Assembly: GCF_900107535.1 (NCBI RefSeq) | Contig: NZ_FNRA01000003.1 | Location: 434,001-498,000, forward strand | Source of the DNA: Pedobacter hartonius | GTDB lineage: Bacteria > Bacteroidota > Bacteroidia > Sphingobacteriales > Sphingobacteriaceae | DNA length: 64,000 bases | Direction of reading: 5' to 3' | Shown: positions 53,612-62,155 of the stretch, in pieces | Position numbering within the stretch: the stretch's first letter is position 1 | Layout of the letters: every line of letters begins with the position of its first letter | Position numbers and translations under genes: made by a program | The notes under the pieces: model-generated | The model's input: only the letters and a program-made list of their open reading frames with translations | What the model was told of the DNA's origin: nothing | The model's database searches: none

Positions 53612-54229
53612 ATGAACTTCAGCATCAGAAAACACCCGTCAGATGAGCAGTTAACGGCTGGAATTCAACTTGGCAATTCCCAGCGGCAGCTTTGGGAGAG
53701 CAAGCTGTATCTGAAATACAAGTCTATGATCAGCACTGCTTCCTGGAAGCATAACCTGACTGAAGACGATACGTCAATGGCTTATTCTGATGCGGTCATG
53801 ACCACAATATCAACTATCATATCCGGGCGGTTTGAACAAAGATCTTCGCTAAAAACTTATATCAGCAGGATCCTGGAATACAAGTGCATCGACCGGATCC
53901 GGACAAACAGCGCGGCAAAATCTGCTCCGGCATACAGGGACGCGCTGGAAAAATATCTTGAAATCCTGCCGGGACATAACCGGGATATCGTCCAGCAGCT
54001 GAGTGAGAAGTATGAAGTGACAACCCTGAAAAAATATATCCAGTCTATGGACGAGAAATGCAAAGGGATCATCATTGCCTGGGGTGAGGGTTATCATGAT
54101 CAGGAGATCGCGGATCATATGGGATATCTTTCTGCAGCCGTAGCGAAAACGAGCCGCCTGCGCTGCCTTGGGAAGCTGAAGACCATGTATACCTCGGTCA
54201 CATTGAAAGGAGCCTATAACCATGGATGA
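53612..54229 (+). CDS. ECF-like sigma factor of the CHAT operon
   Basis: 205 residues. Region 2 is recognisable (SKLYLKYKSMISTASWKHNL, DAVMTTISTIISGRFEQRSS, LKTYISRILEYKCIDRIR); region 4 is YIQSMDEKCKGIIIAWGEGY, HDQEIADHMGYLSAAVAKTS, RLRCLGKLKTMY. The spacer between regions is long. It overlaps the next gene by 8 bases, which indicates translational coupling with the anti-sigma-like protein. It differs from the SusCD-associated factors in this window and belongs to the type found with TPR and caspase-like partners. Confidence 0.85.
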   Translation: MNFSIRKHPSDEQLTAGIQLGNSQRQLWESKLYLKYKSMISTASWKHNLTEDDTSMAYSDAVMTTISTIISGRFEQRSSLKTYISRILEYKCIDRIRTNSAAKSAPAYRDALEKYLEILPGHNRDIVQQLSEKYEVTTLKKYIQSMDEKCKGIIIAWGEGYHDQEIADHMGYLSAAVAKTSRLRCLGKLKTMYTSVTLKGAYNHG

Positions 54230-54941
54230 AAGGATTGAAAGCTACTTTGACAGTACGATGGATGAACAGCAGAAGAGCCGTTTCGAAAAAGATATGGATC
54301 AGTCGCCCGAGTTGTTAGATGAAATCGCCTTTTACCTGCAGGCCAGAATCAGCGTTCAGGACGGATCCGGCACCACCACCCTACAGGAGAAACACCGGGA
54401 ATGGACTTCAATTCCTGCCGCAAAACCGGACCGTTTTGGTTTATTCACCGGAATTGGTATTGCCGCTGCGATCCTGGTCATTCTGGGTTTATACTTCTTA
54501 AACAACAACCTGAGCCCAGGACTTCCGCAACAGGCATCGGTCTACCTTGCGCAGAATTTCACTTCGTTGCCTGTACAGCTGGGCAACAGGGACGATCAGC
54601 TTCAGGCCGCAATTCTTCAGTATAACGAGTCTGGCTACGCGGCCGCCCAGCAGTCAGCGGATGCGTATCTTCAGCATCATCCCAATGATCCTGAAGGGCT
54701 AAAAATCAGAGGTTTCGCCAACCTTCAGCTGAAGCATTTTGATGAAGCAATCGCAGATTTTAATCGCATTACCGTTCAAAAGGAACTCTACCAAAACCCC
54801 GGTAAGTTTTATGCAGCCATAAGCCATCTTCTCCGGAACCAACCCGGCGATGAAAGGAAAGCAAAAGGGTTATTGGAGGAAATTATCAGGGAAAACCAGA
54901 CTGGAAAAGCCAAAGCTTTGGAATGGCTGTACAGGCCATAA
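54222..54941 (+). CDS. membrane anti-sigma-like protein with TPR domain
   Basis: 239 residues. The first 60 (ERIESYFDSTMDEQQKSRFE, KDMDQSPELLDEIAFYLQAR) have the form of the anti-sigma ZAS-like helices without the zinc ligands. A single membrane helix lies at about 70-90 (GLFTGIGIAAAILVILGLYF). Residues ~120-235 are two or three TPR-type repeats (YNESGYAAAQQSADAYLQHH, LKIRGFANLQLKHFDEAIAD). It should hold the sigma factor in the cytoplasm while the TPR part meets a periplasmic partner, possibly the CHAT protein. Starts inside the sigma gene. Confidence 0.78.
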   Translation: MDERIESYFDSTMDEQQKSRFEKDMDQSPELLDEIAFYLQARISVQDGSGTTTLQEKHREWTSIPAAKPDRFGLFTGIGIAAAILVILGLYFLNNNLSPGLPQQASVYLAQNFTSLPVQLGNRDDQLQAAILQYNESGYAAAQQSADAYLQHHPNDPEGLKIRGFANLQLKHFDEAIADFNRITVQKELYQNPGKFYAAISHLLRNQPGDERKAKGLLEEIIRENQTGKAKALEWLYRP

Positions 54942-54976
54942 CAAACTTACATTCAATCATATAAAGCAAAACAACT

Positions 54977-55366
54977 ATGGCAAAAGTATCCGCTTCAACT
55001 AAAAACTTCCTGGAGAGCAATAAAGAACATTCCTGGATGAAGGATCAGATTATCCTGAAATATCCGCAGCCGGTAGAAAAAAAGCTAGTTTTACAGCAGG
55101 TCAGATACATTACCGGAAATACCGCCGCCGCGGGTCTGGCTTCAAAAATAAAAGTGCTCGACAAGGAGCAAAAAAACTACCTGGTACTGATTGCCGGTAG
55201 TCACCTCTGGGGAGAAAAAGAAGCCTATAAAGTGCATAACCCACCTCCTATGCCCGTTCCGGGCCCACCAATCTACCCCGAGTTTTTAAAGAATACATTG
55301 ATCAATACTCTTTCCGCCCTGAAGAATTCCATCCTGACTACTGCTGAAAAGATCAGGAAGGGCTGA
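54977..55366 (+). CDS. small Pro-rich protein of the CHAT operon
   Basis: 129 residues without signal peptide. The first 85 are charged and helical/beta mixed (MAKVSASTKNFLESNKEHSW, VLDKEQKNYLVLIAGSHLWG). A Pro-rich linker follows (VHNPPPMPVPGPPIYPE) and then an amphipathic helix (FLKNTLINTLSALKNSILTT) with a basic end. It matches no family that can be named. Its place between anti-sigma and CHAT genes, 4 bases before the protease start, makes it a candidate substrate or adaptor of the protease. Confidence 0.7.
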   Translation: MAKVSASTKNFLESNKEHSWMKDQIILKYPQPVEKKLVLQQVRYITGNTAAAGLASKIKVLDKEQKNYLVLIAGSHLWGEKEAYKVHNPPPMPVPGPPIYPEFLKNTLINTLSALKNSILTTAEKIRKG

Positions 55367-55370
55367 TCAC

Positions 55371-58091
55371 ATGGGAAGAACCTTTCTCATCTGCATGCTG
55401 CTGCTGTTGCCGGTTTATGGCAGAGGACAATCATCCCCTGACTTCAGGGTGTGGCAAAGTTTTTATGAGATTATAAAATTGCAGCCGGAAGCACAAAGCG
55501 CAGCTTTTAAAAAGCTGCAGCAGTACTGTATCCGGAACAGGATTACCCGTGACAGCACCTATACAAATTTGCTTTTCCTCTATGGAAGTGCCGAAAATGT
55601 ACAGGGACGTCCGGAACAGGCCATTCGGCTGCTCGAGGAATCCGTCCTCATCGCCTCCCGTAACCCGCAGATAAATCCCAGCCAATACCTGGGCAAATAT
55701 CATTTTTACCTGGGTCATTATTACCAGCAGACCCAATCAGATGAGAAAGCGCTGTCCCATTACCAGGCAAGCCTCGAGATCAGTAAAAAAGCGATTGATA
55801 AATGGGGTGTCCCGGCACTGGCCTGCCAGGCGATTTCACACTATTATTATCAGGTACAGGATTATTACAGGGGGCTGCAGTATGCGGAGCTGGGTTATCA
55901 TTATGCGCAAGGCAAAGGTGATAAACTTTCAATGGCCAGAAACCTGTATGAAAAATGCATTCAGCTAAATGAGCTGGGAGAGTTTGAACGCGCAGCAACC
56001 ACGATGAATGAGTTAAGAGGCCTTGCCTCCTACTTTTCCACAGATTTTGAGCGCGGAAATTATTATAAATTACGTGGTGATATTGCCCTGAACCATAAAG
56101 AGTATCCTGCCACCACAACCCTTTATATACAGGCCGCAGAGGCATACAAAAGGGCTAACCAAAGCGAAGAAGTGGCGGGTATGTATGCAGACCTGCATTA
56201 TGTATCAGTTCTTACCTGCAACACCGGGGATATACAAAAATATGCGAAACTCGCAGCAGCGCTCCTGGGTAATCCGTATTACCTGAGCAGGTTTCATAAC
56301 AACGTCGCATTAGACCATATCCGTAAAAATGAAACGGCTGAAGCTTTGGGCTCGCTGCGGCAGGCCTTGCAGGATCTGCCCATTCATTTCAAACCCGGAG
56401 ACGCCTTTCAAAATCCGTCAGCGGCACAGATCAAAGCCTTGTGGCAGAAAGATTATCCTTTTACCGTCCTGGTAGATAAAGCCGGCCTGCTGCTGAAAAA
56501 AGGTTACTTTGCTCAATCCCTGAAAACCTATGATCTCCTCGATACCCTCTCAGATGATATGCGCAGGGAACATTTGGGTAGCTATACAAAGTTATTCTGG
56601 CGGGCCAGAATCAGGACCATGTATGAACAGGCGATAGAATGCAGCTATTTGCTGAAGGATAAGGATAAAGCATTCTTTTTTCTGGAGAAAAGCAGGGCTG
56701 TGCTGCTGCTGGACGAGCTGAACGAACTTGCCGCCGCCAGCAACCTGCCGGCATCAGTACTGCAGGAAGAAACACAATTAAAACTGCAGTTGCGCAGGCT
56801 GCAAAATGAGCAGCCACAACGCCTGGCAATGGTCATCGGCATGCAGGATAAATTACTAGCTTTCATCAAAAAACTGGAACGGGAATACCCTGCTTATTAT
56901 GAACATAAGTATAACGACAAAGTTCCCGCCCTGAACCTGTTGCAGCTATACCTACAAAAAAACGGACAATCTTTTTTATCTATTTTTGCCGGAGACAAGG
57001 CGGTTTATGTTTTAGTCATCTCACCGAAAAAAAAGTACCTGCGAAAGGTTGAGATCACTGCTTATCAAAGCAACATCAAAGATTTTGCCTTGATAAGCAG
57101 TTCCAAAAATGGGCAGAACCAACACTTCGAAAAGTACCTGCAGATAGCCTATCAGCTTTACAGCGCGCTGATCCGTCCGTTTGAGAATATCCTGCGATCC
57201 AGGATCATCGTATCTGCAGAAAACCAGGATATTCCTTTTGCTGCGCTTAGCCGCAACGTTAAAGAACCTGCTTACCTGCTGAATTCATATGCTTTCAGTT
57301 ATAGTTATTCTGCCAGGATGCTGCTAAAAGCCGGCAGCCACGAAAACCAGTTGGAAAGAGCCGGTGATTACCTGGGCATAGCCCCGGTTCATTTCGCTGC
57401 TGCAGGAAATGCCGCCCCTGCAGGAAATGCTGCGGTTACTGAGCATCTGCCCCCTCTTTCCGGTTCGGAACGGGCCATCAGGAATAATGGAAAGTTCTTT
57501 CGTTTTCCGGATTTCCTTTTCGGCAGCGAGGCCAGCAAAAAGAACTTTCAGCAACGCTGGTCAGGATATCAGACTGTGCAACTCATCGCTCATGCGGCCG
57601 CAGACAGCCTAAAGGAAGAGCCTGAGGTTTATCTGGCAGATTCTGCCCTTAAGTTATCAGACATCAGGGCAACTGCTTCCGGCAATACCCAACTGGTCCT
57701 GCTTTCTGCCTGTAAAACGGGAATCGGCAAATTGCGCTCCGGAGAAGGGGTATACAGTCTGGCCAGAGGTTTTATTTCTGCCGGAGTACCAAGTGTTTAC
57801 ACTACACTCTGGGCCATAGAAGATCAGGATGCCTATGGGCTATCGAACCTCATTTTAGAAAACGTAAAAAAAGGACTCCCTTTAGATCTTGCATTACAAA
57901 AGGCTCAGCTCACCTGGATCGCAAAGGGAGATAAACTGCCGTTTTCATGGGCGGGAATGGTGCTGACCGGCAAAAGTGATAAGCTGGCAGTCAAAGGCTA
58001 TACAAACGGGATGGCCTTTATCTTTGGAATAACCTTTTCAATACTTCTCCTTGAGAGCTGCAGGTTCATGATCAGAAGAAAAAAGGTCTGA
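55371..58091 (+). CDS. exported TPR-CHAT caspase-like protease
   Basis: 906 residues. Signal peptide at 1-20 (FLICMLLLLPVYGRGQ). About ten TPR-type repeats at 25-440 (GKYHFYLGHYYQQTQSDEKA, LSHYQASLEISKKAI), a helical linker with leucine-rich segments (LLLDELNELAAASNLPASVL), then a CHAT domain at ~560-885 with HLPPLSGSERAI, the catalytic His741 in VQLIAHAAAD, Cys781 in LLSACKTGIGKLRSGEG, and ARGFISAGVPSVYTTLWAIE. A C-terminal helix (GMAFIFGITFSILLLESCRF) with a basic tail anchors it, so the protease faces the periplasm. All catalytic residues are present. CHAT proteases of the separase/caspase clan cut partner proteins after recognition by TPRs. Confidence 0.93.
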   Translation: MGRTFLICMLLLLPVYGRGQSSPDFRVWQSFYEIIKLQPEAQSAAFKKLQQYCIRNRITRDSTYTNLLFLYGSAENVQGRPEQAIRLLEESVLIASRNPQINPSQYLGKYHFYLGHYYQQTQSDEKALSHYQASLEISKKAIDKWGVPALACQAISHYYYQVQDYYRGLQYAELGYHYAQGKGDKLSMARNLYEKCIQLNELGEFERAATTMNELRGLASYFSTDFERGNYYKLRGDIALNHKEYPATTTLYIQAAEAYKRANQSEEVAGMYADLHYVSVLTCNTGDIQKYAKLAAALLGNPYYLSRFHNNVALDHIRKNETAEALGSLRQALQDLPIHFKPGDAFQNPSAAQIKALWQKDYPFTVLVDKAGLLLKKGYFAQSLKTYDLLDTLSDDMRREHLGSYTKLFWRARIRTMYEQAIECSYLLKDKDKAFFFLEKSRAVLLLDELNELAAASNLPASVLQEETQLKLQLRRLQNEQPQRLAMVIGMQDKLLAFIKKLEREYPAYYEHKYNDKVPALNLLQLYLQKNGQSFLSIFAGDKAVYVLVISPKKKYLRKVEITAYQSNIKDFALISSSKNGQNQHFEKYLQIAYQLYSALIRPFENILRSRIIVSAENQDIPFAALSRNVKEPAYLLNSYAFSYSYSARMLLKAGSHENQLERAGDYLGIAPVHFAAAGNAAPAGNAAVTEHLPPLSGSERAIRNNGKFFRFPDFLFGSEASKKNFQQRWSGYQTVQLIAHAAADSLKEEPEVYLADSALKLSDIRATASGNTQLVLLSACKTGIGKLRSGEGVYSLARGFISAGVPSVYTTLWAIEDQDAYGLSNLILENVKKGLPLDLALQKAQLTWIAKGDKLPFSWAGMVLTGKSDKLAVKGYTNGMAFIFGITFSILLLESCRFMIRRKKV

Positions 58092-58152
58092 TGAGTTAGG
58101 CTGCCTCTAAAGCCTGGTTAAATGCAAAAATCATCCAACCCGGTTTAAATTT

Positions 58153-58659
58153 TTAAGGTTTTCTCGCATCAAGCACCTCTATTGAAATAACACGCATCAC
58201 ACTTCTTGCAGGTTTCTTATCCCCCGGCACCACCAAACGATACGGGCCTAGATTGGCGGCAAGTGCTTTCCCATCTTCTTTGTCGGCTAAAACAATAACC
58301 TGATCTGTGAAAGCCGGATCAAATTCAGGAATAGCTACAACAACCTGATAATTGTCGGCCGCGGTAATCAGAACATATTTCGCCATCGTTTTACCCTTTA
58401 AAAGATTCCCGGGAACTGCTTCTGCTTTCGTTATCACTTCATAAAGGGAAACACCGCTATAATGATGATCCTTTCCATCGTGGCCTTTCACGGTTACCTC
58501 CACCTTTTTCAGTGCTGATATTGTAGAGGGATTTATTTTATACGGACTGGCAACGCCACCGCCGACACTAACTTCTGCAGTTTGTGCATTCACACCTTCA
58601 GTTGAAACTGCACACAGGAACAGTGCGATCAATCCTGTAAATAATAAGTTTTTCTTCAT
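58153..58659 (-). CDS. exported sulfite-oxidase-fold (molybdopterin-binding-type) domain protein
   Basis: 168 residues with a signal peptide (LLFTGLIALFLCAVSTEGVN). The body follows the oxidoreductase molybdopterin-binding fold: VEVTVKGHDGKDHHYSGVSL, YEVITKAEAVPGNLLKGKTM, YQVVVAIPEFDPAFTDQVIV, and LGPYRLVVPGDKKPARSVMR, then VISIEVL. The Cys that ligates molybdenum in true enzymes is missing and the protein is short, so it is likely a binding rather than catalytic member. Convergent with the CHAT gene. Confidence 0.8.
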   Translation of the reverse strand: MKKNLLFTGLIALFLCAVSTEGVNAQTAEVSVGGGVASPYKINPSTISALKKVEVTVKGHDGKDHHYSGVSLYEVITKAEAVPGNLLKGKTMAKYVLITAADNYQVVVAIPEFDPAFTDQVIVLADKEDGKALAANLGPYRLVVPGDKKPARSVMRVISIEVLDARKP

Positions 58660-58816
58660 TTATCGAACAGTGAATATTTATTCATAAACTCAAGATCGTT
58701 ACACATCGATATGAATAACGAAAATAGATAGATTGTTTTGCTTATCAAAACATATATAAATGTGATTAACTTAATATTCCTACCTTAGCCAGTTTATCAA
58801 CGGGCCATTTTCAGGT

Positions 58817-59190
58817 CTAAAGGAACGATATTCCCACAGTCCAGCCTATCCAGCCTTTGTTATTTCCTATATTCACCAGGCCGGGTTTGTTTTTAACAAT
58901 CTGCTGCTGCTCATTAAGAACGCCTTCCGTTGGGACATCATACAGGTTAAACGATGGCCCTGCAAAAAATGAGAGGGTAGAATTTGCCTTGAAATTGACC
59001 AGCGCACTTAACCTGTCGATCATATGCGTATTCTCCCATTTGTTTGCTACAAGCGCATGTGTAAAAAATTCTGCAGCGACTGAATAATGATCATTAAAGA
59101 CGAACTCATGCCAAATCCCAGGGCAAAATAAGTAATTTTGTCATCAGGGTTTATTCCCGCCTGAGGCATATTGATCCGGCCAACATATTA
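58817..59190 (-). pseudogene. C-terminal remnant of an outer-membrane barrel protein
   Basis: On the minus strand, AGINPDDKITYFALGFGMSS, then after a frameshift near 59090 FNDHYSVAAEFFTHALVANK, THMIDRLSALVNFKANSTLS, FFAGPSFNLYDVPTEGV and GWIGWTVGISFL with a terminal Phe-Leu, as in the last strands of outer-membrane proteins. No signal peptide or earlier strands precede it. A frameshift and truncation make it non-functional. Original function is unknown. Confidence 0.65.
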
Positions 59191-59204
59191 TATCCTGATC
59201 ATGG

Positions 59205-60071
59205 TTAGCTCCTGAACAATGAAACCAACTTTTTACCTTCTGTTACAATTGCTACCGCCAGTAGTCCGGCAGCCAGCCCAAGTGCAAACTCTTTAAATAC
59301 CGATGGTATGTTTGGAAATACGTGGTGTAAGTATTCGATGTTATGAACAAAAATTCCACCGGAAACCAGGATCAGCGCGATTGTTCCTACAACACTTAAA
59401 ACCCTGATGATCAAAGGCAGCGATTTAACCAGTACATGTCCCAGCATTGACAAGATACCTTTATCATCTGAACGATTGATCAATTTGTAACCGGTATCAT
59501 CCATTCTGACTATCAATGCAACGATGCCATATACACCTATCGTTGCTAATAGTGCAACGATCGAAACCGTTACGACCTGTACCATTATATTTTCTTCTAA
59601 AACTGTTCCCAATGCAATAATTACGATCTCTACAGACAGAATGAAATCAGTCGCTACAGCAGATTTTATTTTTGCTTTTTCGGCATCCTTGTCTTCTTGT
59701 TTAACCTCCGCAGCTACCTGATGAACTTCGTTTGAACCGTGAAAAAAGTATTCGACTATTTTCTCAACGCCTTCATAAGCCAGGTAAAACCCTCCCAACA
59801 CTAAAATGAATTTAATAGCAACCGGAAAGAACAAATTGAGCAGTAATGCGATGGGAATGATGATCAGTTTGTTGATTAAAGATCCCTTAGTAATGGACCA
59901 AAGCACCGGTAATTCCCTGGAAGACAGAAAACCGGTAGCTTTTTCTGCGTTGACGGCTAAATCATCGCCTAATATACCAGCAGTTTTTTTTGTTGCAATC
60001 TTTGCTGTCAACGCAACATCATCCATTAAAGCAGCTATATCATCCAAAATCGCAAAAAAACCTGATGCCAT
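59205..60071 (-). CDS. DUF808 family membrane protein
   Basis: 288 residues. The family start is clear: SGFFAILDDIAALMDDVALT, AKIATKKTAGILGDDLAVNA, EKATGFLSSRELPVLWSITK. Membrane helices follow at about 66-85, 90-105, 150-165, 175-195, 220-240 and 260-280. E. coli YedI belongs here; function unknown, possibly in envelope stress. Stop at 59205 is close to the outer-membrane remnant, and a Crp-like gene is divergent from it with a 139-bp gap. Confidence 0.9.
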   Translation of the reverse strand: MASGFFAILDDIAALMDDVALTAKIATKKTAGILGDDLAVNAEKATGFLSSRELPVLWSITKGSLINKLIIIPIALLLNLFFPVAIKFILVLGGFYLAYEGVEKIVEYFFHGSNEVHQVAAEVKQEDKDAEKAKIKSAVATDFILSVEIVIIALGTVLEENIMVQVVTVSIVALLATIGVYGIVALIVRMDDTGYKLINRSDDKGILSMLGHVLVKSLPLIIRVLSVVGTIALILVSGGIFVHNIEYLHHVFPNIPSVFKEFALGLAAGLLAVAIVTEGKKLVSLFRS

Positions 60072-60210
60072 GTTTATTATATTTAATATGGCTGCAAAAT
60101 ATAAATACGATTTGAATTATAATGAATATACCGTATATCTTTAATAAAAATACACTGTTAGCAAAAGGTATATATGCAATTGCTATTGTAAAATTTATTA
60201 TTTTTGAGTG

Positions 60211-60792
60211 ATGCACCCCGAATTCGAAACTTACCTGCAAGCACAGGGCAGCCTTCCGCCAAACGTGATCCAAAGGATCAGTGACCTGGCGGTGCAGAAA
60301 ACACTGAGGCGCAATGAGTCTATTTTAAATACCGGCGAAATTTGCAGGCATAAGATCTTTGTTCTGTCAGGAATGCTGCGGACCTTTACCACTTCTGCTG
60401 ACGGCAGCGAGCATATTTTGTTATTCTCTCCGGAGCATAACTGGACGCTTGATCCTGCAAGTTATGATCAGCAGGTGCCCTCCCGTGTTAGTATCGGTAC
60501 AGTGGAACCCAGCGATGTGCTGTGCTGGCATAAATCAAATTTTGACGCATTACTGGCCGAAATACCGCAATTCAGAGGTTTTACAAACAAACTCATTTCG
60601 CGGAACATCTACCTTAACCGCGAGCGCATACTGACCACCTTAAGTGGTACGGCAGAAGAAAAGTATGACGGTTTTGTCAGGATGTTTCCGAATTACCTGT
60701 TAAGGTTACCCCTCCGCATGATTGCCTCTTATCTCGGTATATCACTTAAAACACTGACGCGCATCCGCCATGCGCAACTTCAGCGTCATTAA
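60211..60792 (+). CDS. Crp/Fnr-family transcriptional regulator
   Basis: 193 residues from the ATG at 60211 (MHPEFETYLQAQG); a GTG directly before it is also possible. Beta-roll: TLRRNESILNTGEICRHKIF, VLSGMLRTFTTSADGSEHIL; helix: FRGFTNKLISRNIYLNRERI; HTH: LRMIASYLGISLKTLTRIRH. It belongs to the same short group as the three other Crp-like genes here but is clearly distinct in sequence. The SDR gene follows after 69 bp on the same strand and could be its target or partner. Confidence 0.9.
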   Translation: MHPEFETYLQAQGSLPPNVIQRISDLAVQKTLRRNESILNTGEICRHKIFVLSGMLRTFTTSADGSEHILLFSPEHNWTLDPASYDQQVPSRVSIGTVEPSDVLCWHKSNFDALLAEIPQFRGFTNKLISRNIYLNRERILTTLSGTAEEKYDGFVRMFPNYLLRLPLRMIASYLGISLKTLTRIRHAQLQRH

Positions 60793-60797
60793 ACTAT

Positions 60798-60809
60798 GGT
60801 CAAATGACC
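60798..60809. promoter_or_regulatory. small inverted repeat before the SDR gene
   Basis: GGTCA-AA-TGACC has 5-bp arms and lies 53 bases before the SDR start; a second GGTCA half-site occurs at 60829-60834. Spacing is short for a Crp site, so this is a weak operator candidate. Confidence 0.3.
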
Positions 60810-60861
60810 TCTTTTCGCGCATTGCCATTGGTCAATTTTGTATAAACAAAATTATTTCGAT

Positions 60862-61758
60862 ATGCGCGTATTTGTAACTGGAGCCTCAGGATATATGGGC
60901 TCCGCAATCGTAAAAGAATTATTAGCGGCCGGGCATCAGGTGTTGGGTCTTGTCCGTTCAAACCAAGGTACTGAACAGCTGAGGGAAACCGGTGCTGAAA
61001 TACTGCTGGGTGACGTTAATGACCTGGAGATCATCCGCCAGGCTGCCACCCGTTCTGAGGCGGTCATTCATACTGCCTTCAATCATGATTTTTCAAAATT
61101 TAAGGCCAGTTGTGAAGCCGATCGCCTGGTGATCCAGGCATTGGGTGAGGCAATCGCAGGTTCCGGTAAACCACTGGTGATCACTTCAGTGCTGGCTTTA
61201 CTGCGCGACAGCGGACTGACGACGGAGGATGATGTAATTTCTGTAATTTCCGATGTGGCTCCCCGTGCAGCATCTGAGGAAGCCGCTGCAATAGTATCAG
61301 CTCTGGGTGCAAATGTGTATACAGTGCGCCTCCCTCTCAGCGTACACAGTGAAGGCGACCACAGCTCTGGCTTTGTGCCGATGGTCATCGGCATAACCCG
61401 CGAAAAAGGGGAATCAGCCTATGTTGTTGAAGGCAATAACCGCTGGCCTGCGGTACACCGTTCTGATGCAGCAGCATTATACCGTATGATCGTTGAACAA
61501 CAACCATCACAAAAAGTATTTCATGCTGTGGCTGAAGAGGGCGTCCCGTTCCGGGAGATCGCCGAAGCGATCGCCAATGGACTGCACCTGCCCTTAGTCA
61601 GCAAAACCGGCGATGAGGTGGCCGCCCATTTCGGGTGGTTTGCACACTTCGCTTCAGTAGACTGCCCGTCGTCCAGCGAAAAAACACGTGATGTTTTAGG
61701 CTGGGTGGCGAAAGGCACCGGACTGATTGCAGATATTACCTACGCCGGTTATTTGTAG
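60862..61758 (+). CDS. SDR-family NAD-dependent epimerase-like protein
   Basis: 298 residues from the ATG at 60862. Rossmann motif FVTGASGYMGSAIVKELLAA at about 4-23, LLGDVNDLEIIRQAA, VIHTAFNHDFSKFKA, LVITSVLALL, then YTVRLPLSVHS and HRSDAAALYRMIVEQQPSQK. This is the extended SDR type with an NAD-dependent epimerase/dehydratase-like fold; the YxxxK pair of classical SDRs is not evident, so the reaction is unknown. It probably forms a unit with the Crp-like gene upstream. Strong terminator follows. Confidence 0.87.
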   Translation: MRVFVTGASGYMGSAIVKELLAAGHQVLGLVRSNQGTEQLRETGAEILLGDVNDLEIIRQAATRSEAVIHTAFNHDFSKFKASCEADRLVIQALGEAIAGSGKPLVITSVLALLRDSGLTTEDDVISVISDVAPRAASEEAAAIVSALGANVYTVRLPLSVHSEGDHSSGFVPMVIGITREKGESAYVVEGNNRWPAVHRSDAAALYRMIVEQQPSQKVFHAVAEEGVPFREIAEAIANGLHLPLVSKTGDEVAAHFGWFAHFASVDCPSSSEKTRDVLGWVAKGTGLIADITYAGYL

Positions 61759-61765
61759 AACCGTG

Positions 61766-61805
61766 AAAACAGGCCATACTGCAATTACCAGTATGGCCTG
61801 TTTTT
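61766..61805 (+). terminator. terminator after the SDR gene
   Basis: AAAACAGGCCATACTG (61766-61781) pairs perfectly with CAGTATGGCCTGTTTT (61789-61804) around 7 nt, followed by T-run. A textbook intrinsic terminator, 7 bases after the stop. Confidence 0.93.
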
Positions 61806-61931
61806 ATAAGAAGCTGAACCTAAGGGTAACCTAATCTTAACACAGTTCATCGTTCTTCTTAACCCAACACTTCCATTTTTGTCTTAGTTACTACCCATTC
61901 CAGACGGGAGGGTTTCTGACTAAACAGATCT

Positions 61932-62154
61932 GACAATCAAAAAACAATATATACTACTGTCGCTGGTTACAGCTGCTGCCATGCGGGCTGATGCTCAAAC
62001 AGCTCCGGCAAAACATGTCATCATGGTAACCATCGATGGCTTCAGACCGGAATTTTATCTGGACAGCGCTTATGGAATGCCAACCGTAAGGGAACTTATG
62101 AAAAATGGGATAATGCAACAGGAGTTTTCGAAAATTGCAGGGCCTTTTGATTTG
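61932..62154 (+). pseudogene. N-terminal remnant of a type I phosphodiesterase/alkaline phosphatase-family gene
   Basis: CTG-initiated frame reads LTIKKQYILLSLVTAAAMRA (signal-like), then KHVIMVTIDGFRPEFYLDSA and YGMPTVRELMKNGIMQQEFS, the start of nucleotide pyrophosphatase/phosphodiesterase enzymes with the metal Asp in TIDG. No ATG lies at the expected position: a CTG stands where family members have Met, so the start codon is probably lost. Similarity ends at about 62154, where the convergent DUF3072 gene begins; more than 350 residues are missing. Confidence 0.65.
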
Positions 62155-62155
62155 A

